From: Adineta vaga
Lineage: Eukaryota; Rotifera
Assembly: GCA_021613535.1 (NCBI GenBank)
Contig: CP075493.1
Location: 8,494,001-8,558,000, forward strand
Direction of reading: 5' to 3'
DNA length: 64,000 bases
The position numbers were made by a program, and so were the translations under genes. Positions 36,801 through 48,044 of the stretch are shown here, piece by piece. Below the pieces are notes generated by a model. The model made no database searches and was not told the origin of the DNA. It saw nothing but the letters and a program-made list of their open reading frames with translations. Within the stretch, counting starts at the first letter, position 1; the number at the start of each line of letters is the position of its first letter.

Positions 36801-38945
36801 TAACAATGCTAAAAGAAGTAAGTCGCGTTCTTTTTGAACAAAACTTTGCTCTATTTGTGATTTTGCGTTTTCAGACAGAACAAAAACTAGCTGAAGAAAA
36901 ACTTGATCAATTAACAGAAACTAAACCTATTGAAATATCTAAAGTTAAAACTCAAGTAAAAAAACCTGAAAACGATTCCACTGTAAAATCTATTTCCAAA
37001 ACGAAAAAGCCAGTCACATCGACTACTGTTCAAAAACCAATGGTCAAACCTAAACCTAAAGCTCCAATCTCAACATCTACTAGTGATACGACATCGGCAC
37101 ATGGTCGTCATACATTCGATATTAATTGCTCAATATGCGTCAGTACTACTAAATCCAAAGTACCTTCACCAAAACCATCTATTGCAATACCTTCTGGTAA
37201 TAGTCTACACGAAAATTATCAACATTCTTTCTTTTTAATTATAGAAACAATTCCACAACCTATTGAACCATTACTAATAAAACAAGTAGAGGAACGTCCA
37301 CCAGTGTCACCCATTCGCGAAGAATCACGAAGAGAGTCTCCTTCGACATTTGTACCTGTTGATATTGACAATGATTATATTGAACCAGAAAGTCCAACAG
37401 GCATCGATGCTCTACTTTATGATGATGATGACGATTTGAATAGTATCAGTACACATTCTCGAACTTCAACCATCCATCAACATTCAGAATTGCCCGGTGA
37501 TAACAATGAATATTCGACATTAGCCCAACCATCAATTCGTGATGATTACAATCCTTTAACTGCATCGAAATCAAAAGCAGACACATCGTCTATGTAAATA
37601 CAAGTCATACATTTAATCTTATTTATGGTATCCTTTTTTCTCTCAATAGGTATCAACCAACGCCTCTTACTCGTCCATCAAATATCAACAATCAATGGCG
37701 TGGTGTTATTCTTCCACCTGATGCAAAAATTCCATGTCAATCTGCATGTTTATATGGTGAAAGTGAATATCTCATTGCTGATATTCCTGAACAACTAGGT
37801 ATTCTTGGTCGTCTTCGACTCGGTGATCTTTGGGAATATATTCGTGATTCTCTTCATGTACGTGATGTCATTATTCTTACACTTGTTTCATCGAACAATA
37901 ATGATAATGAAGCATTTTCACGATATATTGATACAATGCGTACATCAGGACGTGCAGCTGTAATTAATAAACGATCGGAACCGACAGTTATTCGTGATAT
38001 GTATGTTTTACCAGCCGACACGAAAGGTTGTCCATCGGATGTTCTTCAAATTCTTTCTCTACCAAGAAATATTGATCCTAAACAATTATTTCTTGTTGTC
38101 ATTGCTACAGGAAAGAAAACAATAAAATCTTTTATTCGTTCAAATGAAAATCAATTAACGAATAATTTAACTTATAAACCAGTTTCCTTACAAGATACAA
38201 CATTTGTACGAGATCCTCGATTACTTAGAAGCAAAGATCCACGATTACCGACGAGTAATGCAGTAGAAACATCCAATACTGACAATACTAGTCCTCCTAT
38301 ATCACATTTACCACAGACAAATCCTCTCAATTCGATTCCATCTAAACTGTAAGTGATCTTTTTTACTTAATTAAAGATTATATATATATATATATCTAAA
38401 TTGAATTATTATTATCCATCTGACTAAGTTTCTTTTCGTTTAGTTCTACTGAAGATTTACATAAAATAATGTCTGAATCTTTCGAACGTATACGTCAATC
38501 GACATCCATTGATGCTATTCATCCAATAGTTCTTTCTACTATGGAACTTTTAAAATCTTATGGACGTGAAGATCTATGTATACCATATACAAATGAGCTT
38601 CAACCAGTTATATTCGAATGGCAAGCCTCAAAAGATGCAACTGGAGCTTCAACAACGGATGATAATTTAAACGAAGAGAACATGGAAGTCGATGATGAAC
38701 AAGATGATAAACATAAAAAACAATCATCTATAAGTGAATTTAATGATATTGATTATCGTTTTATTGATCAAGATATGGATCATCGTATGCCAACAACGAT
38801 CATATCTAGTCCTAAACAAGAAAAACAACAAGAACCAATGAGAAAATCACATTTTTCCGATTTATTTTCTACTCATCGTGATGCCGATGATCGATCAATA
38901 AAATCCAATATAATAGCTGAAGATAGAGAGAAAACAAATATTTAA
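33875..38945 (+). CDS. PHF3: PHD finger, TFIIS-central and SPOC domain protein (PHF3/DIDO1/Bye1 family)
   Basis: Fourteen exons: 33875-33914, 34631-34700, 34770-35171, 35228-35301, 35354-35562, 35627-35758, 35809-36254, 36313-36472, 36527-36608, 36660-36817, 36875-37196, 37245-37593, 37650-38348 and 38444-38945, for 1214 residues. An acidic N-terminus leads to a PHD finger (about 143-195, WCICRQPWDHSRLMLRCDSC ... CPPCH) and a second Cys/His cluster (IHCIVHGCSNW ... CSPAC, about 240-265). Next come a TFIIS central domain (about 430-560), a linker, and a SPOC domain (about 825-985, from WRGVILPPDAKIPC to LFLVVIATGKK). Family members ride on RNA polymerase II through SPOC binding of the phosphorylated CTD and influence elongation and mRNA stability. 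The first exon rests on a 716-bp intron and is the least certain part. Confidence 0.88.
36040..36075. repeat. Three-fold ACACCTACA repeat in the coding region
   Basis: A 9-bp unit repeated in frame encodes consecutive Pro-Thr-Thr units in the linker before the TFIIS domain of the PHF3-like protein. Confidence 0.7.
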
Positions 38946-39373
38946 TTCTTAAAAACAATTTCTTTTTCTTTTGTACAGGTGATTGATATTAGAAAAAAAT
39001 GGTGAAAAAATCAACTTAGATGAAGTCAAAACTAACCCTTATTTGTTTTCTTTTAACATGTGGTTTGTTTTTTTTCGAAATAAAGGAAGAATATTGTGAA
39101 TATGAAAAACAAAACTAACACAAACTTACTGTTTTTTTGATTTATTGTATAAATAAAACATTCCTTTATGAATCACATCAATTTACGATATCATTCGATT
39201 TCTGATATATTCTCTTTGTTGTATAGTGCTGATGCATATATATATATATATATGGTCTTAAAAATATAGTGTACAATAATATCTGTTTTAAGTTAGATCT
39301 ATTTTCGTGTTATAAAAACAATTTGAATAAGAACAATTGAACGGATAAGAAGAATAGAAACGCATGAAAATAT
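38946..39373. other. Intergenic, PHF3-like 3' UTR
   Basis: Contains aataaa at about 39151-39156 for the plus-strand gene and a TA run at 39237-39254. No gene seen. Confidence 0.45.
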
Positions 39374-39635
39374 TTAACGAAGATGCATCATCACGAACTC
39401 TTCTTTTGTTTGATATCCATCCCATATACCTTTTGATTGCGTTGATTTTGGAATGTCTTTATACTTCACTGTCCAGCCAGTTATCGATGAACATGATATT
39501 GCTGAATCATTGATATCGGAATTTGAGGGAGAAGTCTTCTTTGAATTATCATCTCTACAAAGAAACGATTTACAAAATGAAATATTAACATGCACAGAAT
39601 TTATTTTACTGAAGAGTCGGAGTGATATCAGCCAT
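39374..39635 (-). CDS. Small uncharacterised protein, 68 residues, two exons
   Basis: Exons 39635-39610 (starting MADITPTLQ) and 39554-39374 are joined across a typical 55-bp GT-AG intron and keep frame. The product is hydrophilic, Ser/Asp-rich at first, then a block with GWTVKYKDIPKSTQSKGIW and the end FVMMHLR. No signal peptide or span. The intron size and phase argue for a real gene, but I recognise no family. An overlapping plus-strand frame (39453-39656) is the alternative reading. Confidence 0.4.
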
Positions 39636-39708
39636 GATTTCACGTCAGTATTGTAAAAATATAAAGAAAAAAAATCGACGAATAGAACGTGAGAGATTAA
39701 AGGATAAG

Positions 39709-40009
39709 TCAATCTTTGAGAACAGCTTTACCAAGTGATGAAGCAGGTTGCTATGATCAAATAAAACAACATTCATTCGAATAAAATGAGATGATTGCCA
39801 CTTACATTTTTCCAAGTTTTACGAACAGGTTTAGTTAAATGTTTCAATAATAGCATCCAAAAAGTAAAGAATGAATGTGTCTATCAAATGAGAATATTAA
39901 CATATGTTTCTTCTTTCGATATAAAATAAAATCAAGATGAATTCACAACGTTAAGAATAAGTTCAGCCAAATAGACATATCCTTTTCTTCTTTCACTATA
40001 TCTGATCAT
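39709..40009 (-). CDS. Small single-span membrane protein, about 58 residues, three exons
   Basis: Exons 40009-39950 (or to 39947, as two GT donors lie three bases apart), 39880-39806 and 39750-39709 join in frame. The sequence starts MIRYSERRKGYVYLAELILN, continues with a hydrophobic stretch HSFFTFWMLLL (about 23-33) and ends in a basic segment KPVRKTWKN and SLGKAVLKD. It is too short for a normal frame search. Three exons of typical intron size with matching phases make chance unlikely. It could be a small integral membrane protein of an organelle. The family is unknown. Confidence 0.45.
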
Positions 40010-40136
40010 ACCGCGAACGCGTGATACGATACAGTACAAAGATGTGATCGTATACATATAATCGTTCTCTTTATTTTCACAAAATTTTCATATACAACAA
40101 AAAAAGTACACAGATTATAATCGAATATTCTTTGAA

Positions 40137-40849
40137 TTATCGATAGTAGATTGCACTGCCTTCTTTCCTATGAAATACAAAAGATATTAGATGATCGTAA
40201 TCAATTAGAGAATAGGGAAAGACATTTACCAATAACTATCCAATCGTTTTTTAAACAGTGGATCCATTTGACTGGTATCGAAATCTGCATCTATGCAAAA
40301 CATATGAAATCTACAGTTTTCTCCAACATTTCTACATACTTTGAAAAGTATTCGATTTTGTTAGCGAATCATTATGTTCTGTTGTAGTTGCTAATATACT
40401 TCTATCATTAACATCACTTTTTAATGCACTTAAACCAGTTTCATACGCATCGACAAATTTCGTGATCTAGAAGAAAAACATTAAATTAATAAATACAAGT
40501 TTTTATTTGATTATTGATTTTTTACTTGTTCATAATTTTGTTTTGCGAGTTTTTTTCTTTTTGCTTCGATTTTATTATATTTATATTGTAATCTTTCCAA
40601 TGTATCTAATTCTTTCTCTACTTCTTGTCGATCATATTGGTTTCCAGATTTTCGTAATTCTTCAAGAGCAGTATAACGTTGTTCTAATTCAATTTCTAAT
40701 TCTAAAAATTAATCAATCGAATTTATTCAAAGATACAATCTTTTTCGTTATTTACGTTTTAGTAAAAGATCATCAGCTTCGATTTCTTTTAAATTTTGTT
40801 CAGTTGTTGGCTGGATATGTTTCGAAAAACCTTGTAAAGAAGAAATCAT
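40137..40849 (-). CDS. Uncharacterised coiled-coil protein, 162 residues
   Basis: Five exons, 40849-40756, 40701-40526, 40466-40340, 40290-40230 and 40167-40137, all join in frame. None of them stands out as a long frame. Residues about 15-95 are strongly heptad-like and rich in Glu, Lys and Leu (LEIELEQRYTALEELRK, LERLQYKYNKIEAKRKKL). A second part ends in FKKRLDSYWKEGSAIYYR. An AATAAA on the minus strand lies about 60 bases past the stop. The ATG is 195 bp from the divergent PSMA3 start. It might be a subunit of a trafficking or cytoskeletal complex, but I cannot name the family. Confidence 0.6.
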
Positions 40850-41044
40850 ATTTTAGCTTTTCCGAATGAAATAAAAACGAGATTTTCATACTTTCGTTCA
40901 TACATGTCACATACAGAAACGAATCCATTTATATCTAAATAATAGAGAAAGAAAAAGATTGGAGAATGGGTAAAAAACGAACGAACCAATTAGAATCTAG
41001 TCTATATTGTTTCTTTACTCATTTGAATTCAAAAAGACAAAGCG
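40850..41044. promoter_or_regulatory. Compact bidirectional promoter (coiled-coil gene / PSMA3)
   Basis: Only 195 bp lie between two divergent ATG codons, so the core promoters probably overlap or share regulation. Confidence 0.45.
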
Positions 41045-42236
41045 ATGTCATCAATCGGTTCTGGAGTATGTTTCAATGCTTTCTTACATATGAAATAAAA
41101 TAATCTTTGTTTAATTAGTATGATTTAAGTGCCTCACAATTTTCTCCTGATGGTCGTGTTTTTCAAGTTGAATATGCGAATAAAGCTGTCGAAGCAAGTG
41201 GAACGATAGTTGCATTGCGATGCAAAGATGGTGTTGCATTTGCTATTGAAAAAATTGTCACTTCACGTCTATATGAATCTGGTTCGAGTAAACGTATTCA
41301 TAATGTTGATAAACATATTGGAATGGTATGTAAAACAAACAAAGAATTACCGATGAAAGTTCATTTAATTCTATATTCTAGGCTGTTGCTGGCCTTCTTG
41401 CTGATGCGCGACAACTTTTAAGTGTTGCTCGTGATGAAGCAAAAAAATATAAATATGATTACGGAGTATCCATTCCTGTGAAAGTAAGTGATACTTTTCT
41501 AATGGAATCTTGTAATTGGTTTGATGTAGTATTTGGCAGATCGTCTTGCTATGTATATGCATGCTTATACATTGTATGGATTTGTTCGACCATTCGGCTG
41601 TTTTATTCTCTTAGCAGCATATGAAAGTGATGGTGCACAATTATATGGTGTAGAACCATCCGGTGTTACTTATGTGAGTAGACTTGTTTTTGAAGAGTAA
41701 GTTTAAAAAGATGATCATGTTACGGTTTAGAATTATTTTGGTATTGCAGTTGGTAAAGCACAACAAACAGCAAAGACTGAAATAGAAAAATTGAAGGTAA
41801 AATTTATTGATATTTGCAAAAAATGACAATTGTATCGTTTGATCTATGATAATTTAGTTAACCGATTTAAAATTGGAAGATGGCATTAAAGAAGCAGCAA
41901 AAATGTAAGTATATATTAGTTTCATATTCCAGTTAACATGAATTGTTTTTGTTCTAGTATCTATCAAGTTCATGACGAAGTTAAAGATCGAATGTTTGAA
42001 TTAGAATTAAGTTGGGTGGGACAAGGTTAGTTAAATGAAGTAAAAGAAATGATTTGGTAATATTTTTCCATTTAGTTAATGATGGAAAACATGAACGAGT
42101 ACCAACAGATGTCTTTGAAGATGCTGAAAAATATGCTAAAGTAAAAATACATTGTATGTTGTTTGCAATAATATATTATTTTGTTTATATTTAGGCATCG
42201 TTGGAAGAAGCAGATGATGATGATGATGAAATGTAG
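41045..42236 (+). CDS. PSMA3: 20S proteasome subunit alpha type-3 (alpha7)
   Basis: Nine exons: 41045-41065, 41119-41325, 41382-41483, 41530-41673, 41731-41796, 41858-41904, 41958-42025, 42076-42140 and 42195-42236, giving 253 residues (human 255). The alpha-subunit signature [20 protein letters not shown] is complete. Further blocks are [47 protein letters not shown] and ELELSWVGQ. The tail is acidic ([10 protein letters not shown]), as in other alpha7 subunits. The subunit is structural, part of the outer ring that gates the proteasome. Splicing and length give no sign of damage. Confidence 0.97.
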
Positions 42237-42738
42237 ACAAATCTATCGTTGATCTTTCATTTTCATTTGTTATTTCTTTTATCCAACTAAGACGACTACA
42301 ATCATCCTAGATGATACATTGTCGTTTTTTTTAATCAAGATTATAAAGAACAAAGTTTTATACATTTACTGATAAATAATTAAAATAACCAGAAAAAAAA
42401 AGATTTTCATTTAATATATATATTGAAGTTACTGATATTGAAATTAAAAATGATTGAAATGTAGGATTACTCAACTTAGATGCTATTTTTTGTATCAATT
42501 TCACTGATTCAATCAACTGATATTGAATTACATAGTTGTTGCTCTTTTCTCTCTCTCTATATTCACATATGGTGCAGTATGTGTGCAGATTATAATCTAA
42601 AGGCAGAGTGATAAGCACCATAAAGAAAGAGAACCACAAAATAGTGTAGATTTCTTTTCTCTTGCTTACATTCATCAATATATAAGACTGCATCGGACAA
42701 TTGAAAGAGAAAAAAAACAATCTGTTTTTACTAGCAGA
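42237..42738. other. Intergenic between PSMA3 and decarboxylase
   Basis: PSMA3 3' flank and decarboxylase leader. A 129-residue minus-strand frame at 42358-42747 overlaps the next ATG, has no known motif and is probably chance. Confidence 0.4.
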
Positions 42739-44437
42739 ATGGAACATTCAACATTGGATGGTTTGCTAGAACAAGCATCTAAAAAATTACACGAATCTGT
42801 TGATGATATTCATTCGTTGAATCAATGGAAAATTCAAATGTTTTGTTTAATTAATGAAATTTCTAACCTAAAATTATCTTCTTCATCGGCGATAACAATC
42901 AACAATCAAAAAAATACTACATCTCTCGATCCTAAGGATTGGTTATTAGCAAGTAATATTGCACATCGAACATTAGATTCAATTATTAGTGCCATTCAAA
43001 CAAGATACGATCAGCCAGTGTGGCAACCAGTTCCAATGGATGTTCGATCAATTATCAATGATGAATCACTTCCTGAACAAGGTCAAACATTATCGAATGT
43101 ATGTCAAGAAATATCCAAATATATTCTACCCTATGCTAGAGGAAATACACATCCACGTTTTTGGGGATGGGCAATGGGTGAAGGTACATTCGGTGGTGTA
43201 CTTGCCGATATGTTTGCAGCAACAATGAATATAAATGCTGGTGGATGTAGTCATAGTGCAGTTCTTGTTGAACGAAAAATTATTCATTGGATGCGACAAT
43301 TGTTTGGTTTTCCAAAAGCAGAACATGGTGGAATAGTTGTTAGTGGAACATCGATGGCTACAGTTATTGCTTTAGCAACAGCACGTCGTCGATTTTTGAC
43401 GACTGTCCGTGAAGATGGTATCATCGGTGGACCACGTCTAATAGTTTATGCATCGACAGAAGTACATATGTGTGTTACTAAAGCATTAGAAATACTAGGA
43501 TCGGGATCAAAAGCAATACATTCCATATCAGTCGATAGTAATTTTCGTATGAATATCGATGAATTAAAGACAACTATCGATAATGATCGAAAGAATGGTT
43601 TCATTCCATTTTGTATTATTGGAAATGCAGGTATGATATATTATTAAACTTCTCATTACTATCTTTCAAATCATATTAGGAACAGTTAATACTGGTGCTT
43701 TTGATAATCTTATGGAACTTGCATCGATTGCTCATGCACAAAATCTATGGTTTCATGTCGATGGTGCTTTTGGTAGTCTAGTTGTACTTGATCCACAACG
43801 TCGTCATTTAGTATGTGGTATTGAACAAGCCGATTCATTGGCATTTGATTTTCATAAATGGCTCCATTGTCCGTACGATGCTGGTTGCGTTTTGATTCGT
43901 GATGGAAATGATCTTATTTCAACATTCTCCGTACATCAATCATATCTAGCAAATACAGAACGTGGTTGTGCAGGTGACAAGCCATGGTTTTGTGATTTAG
44001 GAACTGAATTATCACGTACGTTTCGTGCATTAAAAGTGTGGTTCACCTTGAAAGAACATGGTACAATAAAATTAGGTCAAAAGATTGCTGAGAATTGTGA
44101 ACAAGCACAATATTTAGCATCATTATTAGAAAAATCTGCATCTTTCATCCGAGTTATTCGACCAGTAACATTGAACATCGTTAATTTTCGAGTTGAACCC
44201 GAAGAATTCGATCGTTCAAATAAGACTTTAATTGATAATTTTAACAATGAACTTCTTAATGATATTCAAATATCTGGTATTGCAGTAGCATCAACAACAC
44301 GTATCCATGGTCAACTTTTCATTCGTGTTTGTATTATTAGTCATCGTTGTACTCTTGAAGATTTCGACATATTTGTGAACAGTCTTCTTACATTATCTGA
44401 TATTCGTCTTCAAAATTTAAATCAATCAATAAACTGA
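42739..44437 (+). CDS. Bacterial-type PLP-dependent group II amino-acid decarboxylase
   Basis: Two exons, 42739-43630 and 43680-44437, encode 549 residues. It is a fold-type I enzyme. The substrate/cofactor region begins PRFWGWAMGEGTFGGVLADM, and SGTSMATVIAL contacts the phosphate. HVDGAFG carries the Asp (about 325) that pairs with the pyridine nitrogen, and FDFHKW carries the Schiff-base Lys (about 357). The C-terminal domain holds LSRTFRALKVWFTLKEHG. Group II enzymes remove CO2 from glutamate, DOPA, tyrosine, histidine and similar amino acids; the substrate cannot be told. The block YDAGCVLIRD and the GTVNTG motif resemble bacterial homologues more than animal DDC, HDC or GAD. With only one intron among intron-rich neighbours, horizontal origin is likely. 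An N-terminal 110-residue helical part is typical of the family. Confidence 0.88.
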
Positions 44438-44814
44438 TTATTTTTTAATAGAATGAATTTTATTTCTTTGGTTGATCTAAAATAAATGATAAAGAGAATA
44501 TATTTTATAACCCACTCATATCTTTAAATCGAGAAGTTATCATTCGCAATTTAAATCTTTATTCACATCAAAACAATATCTAAACTTTGCAACTTTTATA
44601 TTTTTACATTTGAGCAGCAGAAGATGAAAAACTCGTCAAGATTTTAGTTTTATCGAGAGGATACTTTAAAGTTCCAGAGAATTTCGTCATTTAAAACAGA
44701 TTTTTCAATTACATAACAAATCATTATTCATTTTCTGTATTATATATGTATATATGAGACAAAATAAACAATCTATCTGACATTAGAAAAACAAAGAAAA
44801 ACATAATGAAAGTG
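44438..44814. other. Intergenic, convergent 3' ends
   Basis: aataaa for the decarboxylase lies near 44480. The rest is AT-rich flank of the NKAPD1-like gene. Confidence 0.4.
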
Positions 44815-45342
44815 TTAACTTCTTGAACGATGTCTTCGTTTTGTTTTCTTCTTATGTTCTTCCTTTCTTTTTCTTTTTCGATCATGTTTTGAATGTTTTT
44901 TCTTTTTTTTCTCATTCTCACTGCTTCTACTACTGTTGTTGCTACTTGTCGATTCTCTTCGTTTAGATTTGTTGATTTGTTTTTCATAATCTTTTGGATA
45001 CCGTTGCATAAAAAGCGCATGATCCCATCGATCAGCATTGACACCAAGATTAGTTGGTAATGGGGGACCAAATTCAGCTTCTATTTGATGATTATTAATT
45101 ACTTGTTCTTTTCTTTCATCGACGTATGAAGATGATGATCGACGTTTATGTGTTTTTCGACGAGGTGATCGTGATCGATCTCGTCGTTGAGAATGATCTT
45201 TCTGTTGTTCATGTTGACGCCACATTGTCTCTTCTTCTGTAAGACGATTATGAAAAGTAACATGATTAATTGATCTTTGAAGAAATCGATGACGAGATGC
45301 CATTTCGTTGTGCTCTATTAATGAATCGTTTCTGTTTACCAT
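44815..45342 (-). CDS. NKAPD1: NKAPD1-like Arg/Ser/Lys-rich nuclear protein
   Basis: A single exon of 175 residues. Two blocks match the NKAP-domain-containing protein 1 family: NHVTFHNRLTEEETMWRQHE (about 27-46) and a later NADRWDHALFMQRYPKDYEK (about 102-121), set apart by an RS-type stretch (RDRSRSPRRK). The end is a long basic Lys/Arg/His run (KKKKKHSKHDRKRKRK) that should direct the protein to the nucleus or to RNA. The function of the family is not well known. The first Met at 45342 is used; Met 14 is a possible alternative. It is head-to-head with the DGK gene, 239 bp apart. Confidence 0.65.
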   Translation of the reverse strand: MVNRNDSLIEHNEMASRHRFLQRSINHVTFHNRLTEEETMWRQHEQQKDHSQRRDRSRSPRRKTHKRRSSSSYVDERKEQVINNHQIEAEFGPPLPTNLGVNADRWDHALFMQRYPKDYEKQINKSKRRESTSSNNSSRSSENEKKKKKHSKHDRKRKRKEEHKKKTKRRHRSRS

Positions 45343-45581
45343 TATTTCACAAGCAAACTATATGATGAAAAATTTCGATGGTTTATCGAATTGACCAATT
45401 AGAAAGCAGTAAACAATCGACATTCCATTGCATTTGATAGATTAATATTAATATTTTTCTTTTGATCTGTTTATTTCCTGATTCATTTATTAAAAATATT
45501 TCAAATATTTAGATGTTCTATCGTGGTTATTATCGTGCACTATTGGATTAGAGCATCCAGTTTAATTATTTACTGATCAAC

Positions 45582-47051
45582 ATGAATCCACCGAGTGATG
45601 ATAATTCTCCAACAGTGCAAAAACCACTGATGACAGTGACAGAAAAAGATGCTTATAAAGAAAAAATCATCGCATTCGTCAATCCAAAATCGTATGAAAA
45701 GGCTCCGTTATTTTTTTGAGAACAAAATAAATTATTGAAGAACTCTTTGTTTAGCGGTGGTTTACAAGGTCAAGTTGTCTTCGAACAATTGAGAATTCAA
45801 ATAGGCGAAGAGAATGTTTATGACCTCGTTAAAGATCATGGTCCACAAAGAGGTCTAAAAGAAAATCAATATCAGAAAAATTTGAGAATTATTGGTTCGT
45901 ATTCTCTTTTGTCTTTCGTTTTCAGCAATACATATATGTAGATGACATTTCTTTTTTGCAGCATGTGGTGGAGATGGAACAGTTGGCTGGGTTTTATCAG
46001 CACTTGATGTTTCACAAATGCAATATATAGATTTTGTTAGTGTCGGTGTCATTCCATTGGGAACGGGAAATGATATGGCGAGATTTCTTGGTTTGGGCGT
46101 TGGATATCGTGGTGAATCATTAGCACCCGCTATTCAATCATTAGCCAGTTCAGAAACACGTCTACTTGATCGTTGGCAAATTGATGTTCAACCTACGGCA
46201 CATACAGGAATAGCCAGTTTAAAAGTTAGTTCGAAATTCTAAAACAAATCTTATAACAAAATAATTATATTGTAGATTCCACAACCTGTTTTCAATAATT
46301 ATTTAAGTTTTGGTGCTGATGCTCAGGTATAAAGTGTTTTCTTTCCTATTGCAATACAATTTTATAATCATTTTATTGATTTCGTATGAACTTCAAAAAT
46401 GTATATTGATCTTTTCATCTCGATTTAGATTGCTCTTGACTTTCATGAAAAACGAAATGCAAGTCCACGACGATATGCTAATCGAATTTTTAATAAATTA
46501 GCCTATGGCTGTATTAGTTGGTATGTTGATGTCTACATTCTTTTCTACATTCATTTTCTGTTAGTAATACATTTTTTGATCGTCAATATTTATTTGGTAA
46601 TATTGCTAATTTCTTCGAACTTCATGTCGATGGAAGAAATATGGATGAAGATTTATTTCGTTTTCGGCCGGATGCTATACTTATATTAAATATTGCATCC
46701 TATGCAGCCGGAACAAATCCTTGGCAAGGAGCTTATGATAATCTTTGGTGTGCACAATCACAATCGGACGATGATCGATTTCGTGAACAAAGTTGTTCCG
46801 ATGGATATTTAGAAATCATTGGTTTTAAACATTTCGAATTAGCACGTATTCGACTTGGACGACGTGGTCATCGAATTGCACAAGGAAACGAAATTAAATT
46901 AACAATTCGCCGAGATTTACCTATGGAAATCGATGGTGAACCATTCTTACTTGGTCCTTGTCAGATTACAATTACACGAAAAAATCAAGCTCGAATGATT
47001 ATTACTGAAAGAAGTCAAGCGGCTCAACAAATTCAATCGAAACGTGTTTAA
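45582..47051 (+). CDS. Diacylglycerol kinase, catalytic and accessory domains only
   Basis: Six exons, 45582-45691, 45755-45894, 45962-46224, 46276-46326, 46429-46520 and 46565-47051, give 380 residues. The catalytic domain starts at about residue 30 (AFVNPKSGG), has the ATP motif CGGDGTVGW (about 85-93) and then PLGTGNDMAR. The accessory domain follows (SFGADAQIALDFHEKR, then NIASYAAGTNPW). The enzyme uses ATP to turn diacylglycerol into phosphatidic acid, ending DAG signals at membranes. Animal DGKs normally carry C1 zinc fingers before the catalytic part; none is seen here and the neighbour's start lies only 239 bp upstream. The catalytic motifs are intact. Confidence 0.9.
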
Positions 47052-48044
47052 ATTCATGCAGAAAAAAAGACACGTATGTTTTTCTTACGTAAACCTAGTC
47101 ATCACATGTAACGAATGAAAAGAAAACAAAGCATATGAACTTAGATAAATATATTCTCTCCTACGATATCCTATTAATCTTTAACTCACGTCTTTATGCT
47201 TATTACTTGTTTCTTTTTTGTATCTTATATTTGTACGTGTGTGATCTGTTACACATTCGGATTATTTCTATTTGTTCCGCTTTTTTTTCATAGATTTTGT
47301 GCTTGAGAATTGAATGCTTTTTTTTCATAAAAATGAAAACTTAGGAATGTTTGTGAACAATGTGTGGTTGTCAAACATAATATTTAATTTTTTTTATCAA
47401 TAAACTGTACTCGAATGATTATTAATACAGCTAACAGCTATAATAGAAGGACATACGATGATCATATGTTTACCTTTTGTTCGTATAGAACCTCTCATGA
47501 ATAATTAATATGTAGAGAAAAGGTTTGATCAACCGTTCATGTTGATTGTTCAATCTTGAAGAGATGATGAACTTCAGATGCCTCTGTATAATTCGGATCA
47601 AAAAGTGCTTATTGTCATCTATATTTGTGACGTTTCCTTTTTCGAAATATTGCTGGTTACTGTATATTTGAAGCTAAACATTTAATATTACGTTACTTCT
47701 AATTTTTCGAATATACGAACACTTTGAAGATGTGACTGTCTGGGGCTTTTTGCTAGTACTTCGTATTTTGATACGTTATTTTATATAACTATGTGTGAAA
47801 GTTTATTGCTGTGAAAAGAAAATAGAACTCTACCATAAAAATAAATGTTTTATCCTTATTTATCGAATTGAAATTATTCTGCACGAAGAACTATCACTTC
47901 ATTGGAATCATACATCGAAACGGCAATATCAGCGCGTGATAAATTCACAAATTTTACTCCAACTAATTGATTATTTTCAATTTGATAATTACATTCATGT
48001 GAAATCTAAATCAATAGGCATAAATTTTTTTTCTCAAAATTAAT
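47052..48044. other. Intergenic, convergent 3' ends of DGK and WDR54
   Basis: About 1 kb of AT-rich DNA with aataaa at about 47399-47404. The plus-strand frame at 47795-48043 (82 residues) ends right at the WDR54 stop, has no motif and is doubtful. Confidence 0.45.

Noticed and set aside
39453-39656. Plus-strand 67-residue frame opposite the small two-exon gene
   Set aside because: Plausible composition, but the minus strand offers a normal intron with matching phase, so I preferred that reading.
42358-42747. Minus-strand 129-residue frame upstream of the decarboxylase
   Set aside because: It overlaps the decarboxylase start, has no recognisable domain and consists largely of A/T-driven residues.
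47795-48043. Plus-strand 82-residue frame between DGK and WDR54
   Set aside because: No motif, no neighbouring exon, and it ends against the WDR54 stop. It remains a weak possibility.
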